NCBI GenBank assembly: GCA_026122225.1
Contig: JANEZZ010001476.1
Location: forward strand, 1 to 64,000
DNA from: Heloderma charlesbogerti
Lineage: Eukaryota; Chordata; Lepidosauria; Squamata; Helodermatidae
Direction of reading: 5' to 3'
DNA length: 64,000 bases
Shown: positions 11,601-52,318 of the stretch, piece by piece
Layout of the letters: the number at the start of each line of letters is the position of its first letter
Numbering within the stretch: the stretch's first letter is position 1
Position numbers and translations under genes: made by a program
Notes under the pieces: generated by a model
Seen by the model: the letters and a program-made list of their open reading frames with translations, nothing else
The model's database searches: none
Told to the model about the DNA's origin: nothing

Positions 11601-12011
11601 ACCTAATGCGAAGAGAAAACTCCCTGGAAAAGACCCTGATGCTGGGAAAGACTGAAGGCAAAAGGAGAAGGGGACGGCAGAGGATGAGATGGCTAGATAG
11701 CATCACGGATGCAATGAATATGAACTTGAGCATGCTCCGGGAGAGAGTGCAGGACAGGAAGGCCTGGCGTGCTGTGGTCCATGGGGTCACGAAGAGTCGG
11801 ACACGACTGAACGACTGAACAACAATAACAACAATCGGCAGGGCTCTTGCTGGCAGGAGGGAAGGTAAGTGCCCCCAAGCCAGTCCCCCCCCCCCAGAAT
11901 CCGAGCAGAGTGGAACTGCTCTGGAGAATTCCAGGGGGAGGGGAGAAACAGATTGCCTCCCCCCCACGGATTCCCCACTGGAACAGATGGTGGGGAATCC
12001 GTACACCCCTA
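8615..12011. mobile_element. hAT-type element split by BovB (E2)
   Basis: The left part, 8615-8839, starts TAGGGATGTCAGAGAAATCC. The right part, 11832-12011, ends GTACACCCCTA after an AGGTAAGT motif at about 11864. Flanks CTTTTTGC / CTTTCAGC match in 6 of 8 positions. The BovB at 8840-11831 is inserted within it. This copy lacks the TACGTA palindromes of E1. Confidence 0.75.
8840..11831 (+). mobile_element. Near full-length BovB LINE
   Basis: The endonuclease domain (from about 8997, with GISELKWTGMG, IIGDWNAKVG and GSDHELL) is followed by a reverse transcriptase (FIDYAKAFDCVDHNKLW, GKGVRQGCILSPCLF, LRYADDTTLMAESEEDLKS) and the C-terminal block ending TKSRTRLND at about 11818. Only two lesions are obvious: a frame-changing deletion of about 4 nt near 10360 and a TGA at 10622-10624 where related copies have CGA (Arg). 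The 3' end has GAGTCGGACACGACTGAACG and an AACAATAAC tail. An 11-bp target duplication CAATYGGCAGG flanks it at 8829-8839 and 11832-11842. It is inserted in a hAT element. Confidence 0.96.
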
Positions 12012-12029
12012 CTTTCAGCCTCTTCAGTT

Positions 12030-13075
12030 CTTCAAACGGCAAGAAAGAGCCATTTTTTAAATTGGTTTTGCATTCCTGCCTTTGCAAGTTTTACATTCTC
12101 ATTACCGAATGTGGAAATGCAAAACAGATTATAGTTTTGCTTGCAGAAGTGCCCATAGCTCTTTGCTTAAACTATGATGGAATAAGTTTCGTACACCTTT
12201 GCCCTGTTCCTTTTCCTCTTTTATTAATTTCCATATACAAAGACAAACAAACAAATAACCAAAATTGCCTCAAAATTAACTCTATTTCTTGACAGAGTTT
12301 ACGATATTTAACATATGTTTTCCCTTTACTTTACAAGAAAAAACATGGATGGAATCCATTTGGTGCCTGGAGAGTTTCTTTCTGGTTCTTCATAACAGTA
12401 TTTTATATTTAGTCATTTTTCCATGATCTGAGAAAAGGCTTTGACAATTGTTACTGCGGACGTACATCCCTGATTTGTATACAAAATAAAAACATGCAAT
12501 TGTTTATATAAATCCAATTTTTTGCTTTGCCTTTAGCTAATTTCAGTTGGTAACTGCTGTCCTATCCCTGATTCAACTTGCAGGTCTCTTTGTCACCAAA
12601 TGTATCTCACTTTTTATCGTAATTGACATTTTATTGTAAGATGTTTTGATGTTTTTAGGGAAGTACGAAATACTCACCTGAAATACTCACTCAACAACCC
12701 TGTGAGATAGGTTAGGATGAGAATCAGTGACCAGCCCAATGTTACCTGTGATCTTCATGGCTCGGTTGGGACTAGAACCTGGATCTAGTCTAACATTCTA
12801 CATGAACCCACAATCCCCATTTTCCCCTCCCCTCCAAACCTGCTGACCTACTTCCCCCTGCCAACACTACTATTTTACATATACTGTTCTTCACATTTCC
12901 ATTAAAGCTCCTGTCAGCTCAGTGCACAGAGGTTCATCGCATTCCAGGCCTGGCTGTGCCTTTTTTACTCATGGCTGCTCTGCTGCGCAGACTAATCCAG
13001 CTGACCAAAGTTCAGTTTTCATGAACTCTCTTTATGACCAAATCAGCTGGTGAGTTCATGCACATTCAGATTATT
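12030..13075 (+). repeat. Unclassified repeat family, single copy split by a SINE
   Basis: Homologous to 55790-56380 and 56450-57020. Shared landmarks are CCTCTTCAGTTCTYCAAA, GTGGAAATGCAAA, TTTTATTGTAAGATSTTTTG-like sequence, CAGCTCAGTGCACAGAGGTT, CATTCCAGGCCTGGCTGTGC and CAAATCAGCTGGTGAGTTCA. A SINE fragment interrupts at 12670-12795. There is no coding sequence. Confidence 0.7.
12670..12795 (-). mobile_element. tRNA-derived SINE fragment, antisense
   Basis: CAACAACCCTGTGAGATAGG, AGGATGAGAATCAGTGACCA and GACTAGAACCTGGATC are the reverse complement of the SINE body and B box at 43.3 kb. It splits one copy of an unclassified repeat at 12.03-13.07 kb. Confidence 0.7.
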
Positions 13076-13077
13076 AT

Positions 13078-16000
13078 CATTTATTTATTTATTATTACAT
13101 TTATTAACCGCCCATCTGGCTGGTCACCCAGCCACTCTGGGTGATGTACAACATACAATAAAAACAGTTTAAAACAATAAAATTCTACAATAAAAACATT
13201 TTCTAAAATACCCTAACCCACCCCAAATGCCTGCCTGAACAGCCTCGTTTTTAATGCATGACGGAAGCTCATTAAAGAGGGGGCATGACGGAGTTCCCTA
13301 GGGAGGGAGTTCCACAGAGTGGGGGACACCACAGAAAAGGCCCTCTCCCTCGTCCCCACCAGTCTAGCTGTCCCGGCTGATGGGACAGAGAGAAGGCCAT
13401 CCGAGGCTGATCTTGTTAAGTGGCTTGTCTGGTGCTGCTAGAGGCGCTCCTTAAGATAGGCTGGGCTGCAACCATATAGGGTTTTAAAGGTCAAAATCAA
13501 CACCTTGAATTTGGCCCGGAAAACAACTGGTAACCAGTGCAACTCCTTCAACACTGGAGTGATGTGATCTCGCCGGCGGCTGCCTTTAATCAGGCGAGCC
13601 GCCGCGTTCTGTACCAGCTGCAGTTTCCGAACCGTCTTCAAGGGTAACCCCATGTAGAGTGCATTACAGTAGTCTAAACGAGAGGAGACCAGGGCATGTA
13701 CTACTGATGGGAGCAGATGGTCGGGAAGGAAGGGGCACAGCTGCCGTATCAGATGGAGTTGATTCAGCGCTGCCCGGCTCACAGCTGACACCTGAGCCTC
13801 CATGGACAGCTGGGAGTCTAAAATGACCCCTAGGCTGCAGACCTGGTCTTTCAAGGGTAGCCGTACCCCATTCAACAGCAGGTCAACATCCCCCAGCCTC
13901 CTCTTGTCTCCCACCAAAAGTACCTCGGTCTTGTCAGGGTTCAGCTTCAGCCTATTCCTCCCCATCCAGCCACTCACCATCTCCAGACATTTGGACAGGG
14001 ATTCTACGGCCAACCTTGGTGAAGATTTGAAGGAGAGGTAGAGCTGCGTGTCATCCGCATATTGATAACACTGCACCCCAAACCTCCTGATGATAGCCCC
14101 CAGCGGCTTCAAATAGATGTTAAATAGCATCGGGGAGAGGATGGAACTCTGTGGCACCCCACAAGTAAGTGGCCACGGGTCTGAAACCTCCTTTCCCAGT
14201 GCTACCCTCTGGTACCTGCCGGAGAGGAAGGACCGGAACCACCGCAATACGGTGTCCCCAATTCCCAACCCCTCCAGGCGGTCCAGGAGGATACCGTGGT
14301 CAACTGTATCGAAAGCCGCTGAGAGGTCGAGGAGAACAAGGAAGGAGCATTCACCCCTATCCAGAGCCCTCCTCATATCATCTACCAAGGCGACCAAGGC
14401 TGTTTGTGTCCCATGCCCAGGCCTGAAGCCTGACTGAAATGGGTCTAGATAATTAGTTTCTTCCAAGTGTGCCTTCAACTGCACCGCCACCACCCGCTCA
14501 AGCACCTTGCCCAAAAATGGCAGATTTGAGACTGGGCGAAAGTTGTTCAAAACTTGAGGATCCAAGGAGGGCTTCTTTAAGAGCGGTCTTATCACTGCCT
14601 CCTTGAGGGCTGATGGCATCACTCCCTTCTCAAGGGAGGCGTTCAACACCGCCTAGGGATGGTGGAGAATTTCTCCCCGAAACTTCGGGGGGCCGAGCGC
14701 CAACGCGTTCGGCCCCCCGAACAAGTTTCGGAGAGAAATCCTCTGCACCCCCCCGCCCCCCGCACCCCCCCCCGGGACGGGACTTACCTTTTGCGAATGT
14801 CCCTCCCGGTGGCTGGTCCGGCTGGCGGTTCGGCGGGTGTTCGAGCGAGGCGGGAGTGGCAGCCGGTCTTTCGACCGGCTGCCGCCACCGCCATTGTAAT
14901 GAAAGAAAAAAAAAATCGCCCCCTGATAGGCTACGTGACGATTCACGTAGCCTATCACGGCTAGATTTGCAAAGTCAGCCGTGATAGGCTACGTGAATCG
15001 TCACGTAGCCTATCACGGGTGACCTAAAAAAAAAAAAGAGTGTACGGATAATGGCGGCCCCCATAGGGAGCCGCCATTCCCATTCCTTATTTGGTGGCTG
15101 TAGTCTACGTAAATGTTTACGTAGACTACGGCGAAAATAAGGGCAACGCTATTTGCGTTGCCCTTATTTTTGCCGTAGTCTACGTAAACATTTACGTAGA
15201 CTACAGCCACTAAATAAGGAACGGGAATGGCGGTTCCCTATGGGGGCCGCCATTCGCGTACGCGCTTTTTTTTTTTTTAAAGTCACCCGTGATAGGCTAC
15301 GTGACAATTCACGTAGCCTATCACGGCTGACTTTGCAGATCTAGCCGTGATAGGCTACGTGAATCGTCACGTAGCCTATCAGGGGGCGTTTTTTTTTTTT
15401 TTTTACTTTCACGTTCGCGGCCGGGCGAGGCGAGGCGCCTCCTCCCCGGCCTGAATTTTGGCCGGACGAGGCGGGAAGCCTCCCCCCCGGCCTGAATTTT
15501 GGCCGGGCGAGGCGGGAAGCCTCCCCCCCCGGCCTGAACTTCACGGGGGGAGCAGCGAAGCGTTCCCCCCCACCGCGAACGGCCTTCGAGGACAGGTAAG
15601 TGACTTTCGTCCACCCCTACCACCGCCTTGATCCCCTCACCCAGTCTCTCTCTGCAGGTCATAATGAGCCAAGATGGGCAAGGATCAAGTAAGCAGGTGG
15701 TCGGCCGTACCGATGAAAGCACCTTGTCCACTTCAGCAGGAGGAAGAAGCTGGAACCAATCCCACAAAACCGGTTTGCCACAGGCCGCCTCTTGCTCACT
15801 AACTGTATCCACAGTGTGCAGAGTAACACACCTTATCTGATCAATTTTATCTGCAAAGTGCCTTGCCAAGGCCTCACAGGAGGCCTTAGAATGCTCCAGT
15901 GGTTCCGGAGCCACAGGACCGACCAGGCTCCGGACCACTTGGAACAGCCTCCTGGGACAGCACTCTGCAGACGCGATGGAGGCAGCATAATATTCCTTTT

Positions 16001-17010
16001 TTGCTGCCTTCACCGCCACGTGATAGGCTGAAGATACAGCTCTAGCCCGTGTCTGATCGTCTTTGGAGCGAGACTTCCGCCACTGGCGCTCTAGCCGTCT
16101 CACCTCCTCTTTCAGAGCTCATAACTGCAGATTGAACCATGGTGCAGTCCGAGCCCTGTTCAGGGGGAGAGGGCGTTTCGGAGCCACCTGATCTAATGCC
16201 CCAGTGATTGCGGCATTCCAGCCACCCACCAGGGTCTCGACCGAGTGGCTGTTGGCATGCCCCAGAGAATCCCCAAGCGTGTTCAGGAATCCATTTGGAT
16301 CCATAAGACGCCTGGGGCGGACCATTTTAATAGGTCCTCCACCCCGGCGGAGGGGTTGTGGAACTGAGAAGTCCAGCGTCACCAGATAGTGATCTGACCA
16401 TGACAAAGGGGTGGTGGATATACCCCCGACTTCCAGATCACTCTCCACTTCTCCAGAAACAAACACAAGGTCTAGTGCATGACCGGCTACATGGGTGGGC
16501 CCAGTTAGAATATGGTGCAGCTCCCAGGAGGCCATGGTTTCCATGAAGTCCCGAGGTGCTCCTGTGAGGATGGCCTCCAAATGTACGTTGAAGTCCCCCA
16601 ACACCAGTAAGTTAGGGGACTGCACACGCACATCAGAGACCACCTCAAGCACCTCGGCCAGGGAGTCAGTCGTGCAGCGGGGTGGACGGTAAACGAGCAG
16701 AATCCGCAGACTGCACTTCGGGCCCAACCTCCAGTACATGCACTCAGCAACCTTGGTCTCCCGGAGAGGGGGCCTGGTGAAGACCAAGGACTCTCGGTAG
16801 ATAACAGCCACTCCCCCTCCCTGATCCCCAGCCCTCGGCTGCTGTGCATACGAAAATCCAGCTGGACACATGGCTGCAAGGGTTGGAGCAGCAGCCTCGG
16901 CCAGCCAGGTCTCTGTAATACATGCCAGGTCTGCACCCTCATCCAGGATCATGTCATGGATGAAGGAGGTTTTCTGGGTAACAGACCTGGCATTGCAGAG
17001 CACCTGGCAT
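13078..17010 (-). mobile_element. Nearly intact L2-clade LINE, interrupted by a hAT element
   Basis: Minus-strand order: APE endonuclease (17003 down to 16119, with LACITETWLAE and LLVLGDFNVH), a linker, then reverse transcriptase (14649 down to 13438, with [56 protein letters not shown]). The hAT element at 14654-15619 splits it, and the frame is continuous once that element and its 8-bp duplication are removed. One TGA at 16119-16121 breaks the ORF, and the usual GVPQG reads GVPQS. The 3' end is at about 13.08 kb with AT-rich tail sequence. Confidence 0.92.
14654..15619. mobile_element. hAT-type palindromic element in L2 (E3)
   Basis: 966 bp, TAGGGATG...CCACCCCTA, target duplication ACACCGCC / CCACCGCC (7 of 8), confirmed by restoration of the L2 reading frame. 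Left to right it holds a GC-rich end with a hairpin (CGAGCGCCAACGCGTTCGG), pairs of GTGATAGGCTACGTGA palindromes, two TAGTCTACGTAAA palindromes around 15099-15205, a mirrored set, and a GC-rich right end with CAGGTAAGTGACTTTCG. Confidence 0.9.
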
Positions 17011-18251
17011 TGCAGAGCATCAGGCAGTAAGGCTAAGTCATGATATATTGACAGATCTGCTCTGGTTGCCAGTTGCTTTCTGGACTTAATGCAAGGTGTT
17101 GTTTCAATCTTTGAAGCCTTTGACAGCTTAGGGTTCGGCTATCCGAGGGACTGCCTGACTTGTTAGGAACCTGTCCAGTTATTAGGGATGTCAGAGAATT
17201 CCGGCATGGATCTCGGTGAGGCCGAATGCCAGTGCATTCGGCCCCCCAAAATCTGTGGCGGAATGGCCTGCCCCCCTGCCCCCTGCCCCCCCGGGATGAG
17301 ACTTATCTGGGGCGGATGTTCCGGGCAGCGGCAGCTCTGGCGGCGGCTTCGTCAGTGGCGGCAGCTGGTCTTCTGACCGGCTGTCACCGCTGCCATTTGC
17401 AGTCTTGTCTTGTAAAAAAAAAACACGACGTGATAGGCTACGTAAAGATTTACGTAGCCTATCATGGCTGGGTTAAAAACCCCCCCAAACAAATAGTGTA
17501 TGCAAATGGCAGCAGCTATGGCCGCCACCATTTGTGTTCCTTATTTTTGCCCATCTTAGTCTACATAAATATTTACGTAGACTATGATGGCGAAAATAAA
17601 GGGGAACGCAAATAGCGTAGCGGGTGCTATTTGCGTCCCTTTTTGATTCGCCATTTTAGCCTACGTAAATATTTACATAGGCTAAAACGGTGAATCAAAA
17701 AGGGACGCAAATAGCACCCGCTACACTATTTGCGTTCCCCTTTATTTTTGCCGTCATAGTCTACGTAAATATTTACGTAGACTAAGATGGCCAAAAATAA
17801 GGAACGCAAATGGCGGCGGCCGTAGCCGCCGCCATTTGTGTACACAGTTGCTTTTTGTTTTTTGTTTACCCAGAGCCCTCCATGGCCGGAAATCCACAGC
17901 TGGCCGTGGAGGATTCCGGGGGCAGAGGAACGGATCACCTCCCCCCCCCGTTGAGGATTCTGGGGGGAGGGACGGAATGCCTCCCCCACCACCATCAACA
18001 TAATCCGCGGAAAGGTAAGTGACTTTTGTACATCCCTACCAGTTATTAAGATCTGCCAGAGAGGCCTTTCTGGGGCTTTCCTCACTTTCAGAGGCCCACT
18101 TGATGGGGTCATGTGAGAGGGTTTTCTCCTGTGTCACTCCCAAATTGTGGAAGACACTTCCCTCAGAGTTATGATCTGTCTCCCACTGCTTTTAGAAAAA
18201 GTGTCAAGACATGTCTTTTAATTTGCCTTTTAAATTGGCTTTGGGTTTGAA
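17011..18251 (+). mobile_element. Older degenerate L2 fragment hosting other insertions
   Basis: Plus-strand sequence at 17040-17182 decays from the L2 reverse-transcriptase C-terminus (LWLPVA..., LKPLTA...) and resumes at 18047-18250 (WGFPHFQRPT and 3' UTR) after the hAT element at 17183-18038. The younger minus-strand L2 joins it at about 17010. Confidence 0.65.
17183..18038. mobile_element. hAT-type palindromic element (E4)
   Basis: 856 bp, TAGGGATG...CATCCCTA with a perfect 8-bp target duplication CCAGTTAT (17175-17182 and 18039-18046). It contains palindromes of all three core types: CTACGTAAAGATTTACGTAG near 17440, TAGTCTA...TAGACTA near 17570 and 17770, and TTAGCCTACGTAAATATTTA near 17655. 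GGAAAGGTAAGTGAC lies near the right end. Confidence 0.92.
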
Positions 18252-18679
18252 TAAGGGTGTTGGAGAAATCTCCAATGGATTCAAATGAGTTTGGATTCAT
18301 TTGAATCTGACCCACAGATTCTGCAGCTGACCGGCTTTTCCTGAGTCACATGGGTTCTGCAGACTTGCAGACAATTTTTTTAGCTTCACAGAATTATGCA
18401 TGAATTTAGTGGTAGAAAAATATGGGGGGGGCATCTGACAGACACAAAGTGAGCATTTCCCCCAAAGTCTAAAGTATGCAAATGCACAGTTTGGGGGGAT
18501 TTCTACATTTTTGGAAGAGCACATTTGCACAAGTGCACATTTGCACAAATGCACATGAATGCAATTTTGGGGAATTGAGAAAAACCTGCTTCTGTCAATG
18601 AGCGGATGATGGAACGAAAGATGCCTGACAATCCACAAAATGCAGACAGAATGGATTTAACAAAATCCATACAACCCTA
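18252..18679. mobile_element. hAT-type AT-rich element (E16)
   Basis: 428 bp, TAAGGGTG...CAACCCTA, flanks GGTTTGAA / GGTTTTAG (6 of 8). The interior carries CAAATGAGTTTGGATTCATT, repeated GCACATTTGCACAA phrases and GCCTGACAATCCAC near the right end. It is inserted in an old L2 3' end. Confidence 0.7.
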
Positions 18680-18728
18680 GGTTTTAGTGATGTTTGTAGT
18701 GTTCTAATGGTTTTATGAAGTCATTGCT

Positions 18729-18734
18729 TTTATT
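18729..18734 (-). terminator. Candidate polyadenylation signal for the CYP2 gene
   Basis: Minus-strand AATAAA lies about 700 bp past the CYP2 stop codon. No AATAAA occurs between the stop and the SINE at about 19.3 kb. A 3' UTR using this site would run through that SINE, so the assignment is weak. Confidence 0.25.
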
Positions 18735-19004
18735 GGATTGGAGGATGGACAGCAGAAGGGAAGTTCAAGCTTGTTTCTGCCATCACCTGGGGATCTAGGA
18801 CCATCGACAAAGTGAATTGTGTACCCATCCTTATCCCTCAAATGGTAATATCAAATAGAAAAACAGTATTACATTTGACAAGATAACAATAGCATGACTC
18901 TAGGACACCAAGTGGCATAACTAGGTCAGTGCGACTAGCTAAGACGACAAAATGGGACAACAGTAGAAGAGAGGAAATGGAATAGCCCAAGGACTTTAAA
19001 AGGG

Positions 19005-19325
19005 ACACTGTGGTACAATAGTTAAAGTGTTGAACCAGGATTATATTCAAAAGCCTAGCCAGTCATGAAGTTCAGTGGGTGACCGTGGACTGGTCGTTCT
19101 CTCTGAGTCTCATTTTTCCAGAAATGAGCTGCATTGAAAACCTCACAAAAATCCAGGGAAAAGGGCAACTAGGAAGCATTGGTGGCTGCTCCAAATGAAA
19201 AGCTTTGACTCGGGGTTTGGACTCGATGGTCTTATAGGCCCCTTCCAACTCTACTATTCTATGACTCCCCCATTCAGTGGAAGCAGACCACCAGCTTTTA
19301 AAGGGACTGGCTGAAAACACGAGCT
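19005..19325 (+). mobile_element. Degenerate tRNA-derived SINE in the CYP2 3' flank
   Basis: CACTGTGGTACAATAGTTAA resembles a decayed A box, and CAGTGGGTGACCGTGG and CTCTGAGTCTCATTTTTCC match the SINE body seen at 43.3 kb. The right part (TCTTATAGGCCCCTTCCAAC and CTACTATTCTATGAC) matches a CR1-type 3' end. Confidence 0.55.
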
Positions 19326-19435
19326 TCCTTTTACAAACATAAAGCAGAGCTGAGCATTCCAGGCTGTCATCTCTGCCAGGTTATATGATTGCCATGTGCA
19401 GTCCAGAGATCATGTGATTGCCATGTGCAGCCTTT

Positions 19436-48282
<28,847 letters not shown>

Positions 48283-48299
48283 CTGTGGGTAGAACTCCT

Positions 48300-48545
48300 C
48301 TGAAAATTAGTCTAATGAAATGAATGTATGGACCAAGGTCTGAATCGCAGACCTATATACACTGGGAAGGCCAGCCATGGGCGCAAGTTCACCAATGGGA
48401 ATCCTAGATTTTTCTGCATCAGTAGGATTAGGCATTAAGTATCTACATGTCCTATCAGGTAGAAATGAACTTCTCTGAACTTCACTCTGTTACCCTTTTA
48501 TTTACTAAGTTCTAAGTCAATTTTTAACAGTGTTCCCCAGTGCAC
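48300..48545 (-). promoter_or_regulatory. CYP2 core promoter
   Basis: On the minus strand a TATATA box lies at 48354-48359, 72 bp before the upstream ATG. An inverted CCAAT box is at 48392-48396 (CCAAT on the plus strand), 39 bp from the start of the TATA-containing octamer. Between them minus-strand GGTGAACTTGCGCCC resembles the HNF4-type element common in liver CYP2C promoters; this is inference. Upstream AT-rich sequence to about 48540 is conserved in a second copy at 5.4-5.6 kb. Confidence 0.7.
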
Positions 48546-48682
48546 AATGGGGGCGGGGTGTAAGGGATGTTCTAAATGTGACCTGTGTCAATTTTGTACA
48601 TGACAGATACAAAGAGTATTCTGGCCCATCTACGTGCAACATTCTCTTACAAAAGCAACAAAAACAAATATCGATCTACACC

Positions 48683-48718
48683 TCTGTCTGTCTGTCCGTC
48701 TGTCTGTCTGTCTATCTG

Positions 48719-48749
<31 letters not shown>
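48683..48749 (+). repeat. (TCTG)n(TCTA)n microsatellite upstream of CYP2
   Basis: Tetranucleotide tract about 400 bp upstream of the CYP2 start codon, adjoining the truncated hAT element E12. Confidence 0.96.
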
Positions 48750-48751
<2 letters not shown>

Positions 48752-48769
48752 GGGGTGATCTGTGGGCTG

Positions 48770-49257
48770 TAGGGATGGGGGAGAATTTCTCCCCGAAACT
48801 TTGGGGGGCCAAGTGCCAACGTGTTCGGCCCCCCGAAGTAGTTTCGGGGAGAAATTCTCTGCACCCCCCCGGGATGGGACTTACCTTTCCCGAATGTCCC
48901 TCCCGGCGGCGGGTCCCGGCAGTGGTTCGTCAGGTCTTCGACAGGGGCAGAGGCGGCAGCTGGTCTTTTGACCGGCTGCCGCCGCTGCCATTCCAATAAA
49001 AGTAAAAAAAAAAACAAAACGCCCCCGTGAAAGGCTACGTGAGGATTAACGTAGCCTATCACGGCTAGATTTGCAAAGTCAACCGTGATAGGCTACGTAA
49101 ATCGTCACGTAGCCTATCACGGGTGACTTAAAAAAAAAAAAAAAGCGCGTACGGCTAATGGCGGCCCCCATAGGGAGCCGCCATTCGCGTTCCTTATTTG
49201 GTCGCTGTAGTCTACGTAAACCTTTACGTAGACTACGGCAAAAATAAGTGCAACGCT
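48770..49257. mobile_element. Truncated hAT-type palindromic element upstream of CYP2 (E12)
   Basis: The left end is TAGGGATGGGGGAGAATTTC with a GGGACTTACCTTTCCCG motif and two GTGATAGGCTACGT-type palindromes. It breaks off in the middle of the central TAGTCTACG palindrome at about 49257, where an unrelated AT-rich repeat begins. It lies about 490 bp from the CYP2 start codon. Confidence 0.85.
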
Positions 49258-49564
49258 GGCTGCCTTTAATTTTTTTGCTTTGTTTTTGATGAACCTGTCA
49301 TTTCCAGTCTCTCTCAGATTCTCAGTATTCCAATCTTAAATTCAGTTCATAACAAATGGAGAATTTGACAATTTTCCAGTCTCAGTCCAATACAGTCCTG
49401 AACATTAAGAATATTTCTTTGGTTAAAGTTTGCATGAAAACTTTCTTCTAATGCATGCATTTCTTTGGAAGCAATCTTCCTAAAGTTTTGATTGGAGGGC
49501 TCCCTTACAAAGTTCAGAGAAGAGCACATCTGGAAGAATAGCTGAGTTTTGGTTTGCACATTCA

Positions 49565-50036
49565 TTCATCTGGAATACCTGACAGAACGTCTCCCCCAGC
49601 TTGAACCAAGCTGTATACTACACTGTTCATCCAAGGCCATCCTCTGGGTGCCTCCTCCAAGGGAGGCTTGGCAGGTGGCAACAAGGGAAAGCTCCTCTCC
49701 ATGGTGGCCCCCCATTTATGGAATGATCTCCCTGATGAGGCCTTCCTGGCACTAACATTGTCACCTTTTCAGTGTTAGCTTAAAACTGCCTACTCTCATG
49801 CATTTGGCAGGATATAAGAAGTCTTTTTGATCAGCTCCTGGATTGCCTCTGCCTGATAGCTTTATACTGCTTTGGATATATGTTGTTGTTGCTGTGTATG
49901 CTATCTGTTTCACATCCCGATGTGAATGGTTTTTGTACTTTATACATGCATTTTAATGGTACTTAATTTTTATGAACTTCCCAGAGAGCTTTGGCCATGG
50001 GGCGGTATAGTAATCTAATAAATGAAATGGAATGGA
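49565..50036 (+). mobile_element. L2 3' end
   Basis: The stretch contains the decayed L2 C-terminus (SSSPWWPPIYGMISLMRP), a 3' UTR with CAGAGAGCTTTGGCCATGGG and the tail GCGGTATAGTAATCTAATAA. It runs straight into the two-copy repeat at 50.0-50.9 kb, exactly as the short tail at 1712-1740 does. Confidence 0.75.
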
Positions 50037-50553
50037 ATGAAATTAAATGAAAACTTTTATGTATTTATAAAATGTATGTACTGTGTTGAAGGTGGGGTTG
50101 GGAGATGGTTACTTCCATATTCACATAGGAACAGCCATCCTTTTTCCATAGAGCATTCAGTGTAGGGAAGGGATGGTAAATTGACATGCCTCAGTCTTCC
50201 CATGGGCTTTTGCCAGGTGCATTTCCCCTAATACATGGATCTTTTTGTGCAGTTTTGCTGAAGAGACACAGTTTTGCAAGCAAATTTCTTATTGAAGTGC
50301 ATTTGGAACATTATTTTCGCTAATATGCATTCAATGATATGCACTAATATATGGATTTGGAGAAGGGCACATTTCAAGGGATAACTGTTTTTGGTTCAGA
50401 TATTGGTTCAAAAGTATGAAATTAGGTAATTTGCTTTAAATTACAAACCAGGCATACGTAGGTATATATCGGGGTGCAGCCTTAGTTAGCATTTCTGTGG
50501 TGTTTCCTGGCCAAGATATGGGCCCTGAAACAGTTTACACTGATCCATAAAAT

Positions 50554-50590
<37 letters not shown>

Positions 50591-50816
50591 GCACACGAGC
50601 ACAACCTGTATTACAATAATAGTCTGATGTCATCAAAAAATAAAACAAAAAGGCAACAATGTCCAGATAGAAAGAGAAAGAGAGAAAGCTGATTTTGAAA
50701 GGAGCCAAAGATAGATGTAGGCTCCTTACACTGAGACTCAGGGCTGGCCGTACCATGAGGCAGAGTGAGGCGGCCTCCTGAGGCAACTGGTTTTCTGTGC
50801 CTTGAAAAGTCACATA

Positions 50817-50863
<47 letters not shown>

Positions 50864-50890
50864 ATCAATTAATTTATTGTCTTTTTACTG
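50037..50890 (+). repeat. Two-copy unclassified repeat, copy 2
   Basis: Matches 1744-3010. The GGTTACTTCC motif occurs once here (about 50107), where copy 1 has about twenty. An AC microsatellite (50556-50588) and an AGTT microsatellite (50819-50863) have grown at points where copy 1 is shorter. A more diverged third relative lies at 49290-49560 (TTAAATTCAGTTCATAACAA, GAAGAGCACATCTGGAAGAA). Confidence 0.75.
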
Positions 50891-50892
50891 CC

Positions 50893-52318
50893 ATGGAGGT
50901 ACAAATGTGTTTGTGGGGTTTTCTGCCACATGGGCCAAAATAGACCCATTTCAATCTGGGTTTCGTCCTGGTTACAGGACTGAATCAGCCTTGGTTGCCC
51001 TGATTGATGACCTTTATCGAGAGAGGGACAGGGGGAGTGCAACCCTATTAATTCTGCTTGATCTCTCATCGGCTTTTGATACCATCAACCATGGTATCCT
51101 CCTGGATCGACTCCATGGGATGGGTATTGGAGGCACTGTGCTACAGTGGTTCTGGTCCTACCTACAGGGCCGATTTCAGACAGTAACATTGGGTTACTAT
51201 TCCTCTGCCCCTTGGCAATTGAGCTATGGGGTGCCACAGGGTATCATCTTGTCCCCAGTGTTGTTTAACATCTATATGAAGCCGCTGTGAGCGGTCACTA
51301 GGGGATCTGGAGCTAAATGCCATCAGTATGCTGATGACAGACAGCTCTATCTCCCTGTGACATCTGAGTCAGGAGAGGCTGTGCAAGTCCTGAATCAGTG
51401 CCTAGACTCAGTAAAGGGCTGGATGATGGCCAATAAACTGAAGCTTAATCCTGGCAAGATGGAAGCCCTGTGGGTGAGTGGTTCCCGGGTCTGGGAGATA
51501 GGCTTATTGCCTGCTCTGGATGGGGTTGCACTCCATCTGAAAGATCAGGCCCATAGTCTGGGGGTATTCCTAGATCCATCATTGTTGCTGGAGGACCAAG
51601 TGGCCACAGCGGCCAGGAGTGCCTTTTACCAGCCTCGGCTGGTTCGCCAGCTACAGCCTCTCCTGGACAGGGATAGCTTGACCACGGTGGTATAGGCATT
51701 AGTAACCGCAAGACTGGATTAGTGCAATGCGGTCTATGTGGGTCTGCCCTGGAGGCTGGTCCAGAAGCTGGAGCTAGTGCAGAATGCAGCAGCTCAGCTG
51801 TTGTTGGGAGCTGCCCCTTTTCAGCGTATAACTCCTCTGCTGAGGGAACTGCGCTGGCTGCCTATTTGCTACCAGGCCAGGTTTAAGGTATTAGTACTAG
51901 TGTACAAAGCACTAAGCAACTTGGGACCAGGATACCTGAGGGAGCGCCTCCATCTTTACCAACCTGCCCAGTCACTGCGATCATCAGAGGGCATGTCCCT
52001 GGTGGTTCCACATGGACCCATGGCCCAGTTGGAGTCCACCAGGAAAACAGTCTTCGGTGTGTTGGCCCCCTTCCTATGGAATTCCCTGCCTTTAGAGGTC
52101 AAGCAGGTGCCAACATGGTATTCCTTCTGGTGCCTCCAGAATAGGTGGTTATTTCAAGAAGCCTTCCATGCATGACCAGCCGTGGTTTGTTAAATTCCAG
52201 TTTATTGGGGTTTGTCTTTAAAAAAAATGTTTTAACTCTTTTAACCTACTGTTTTATTCTTTTACTGTGTTGTTCACTGCTCTGAAAACTTCTGATGTGG
52301 AGCAGTATATAAATATTG

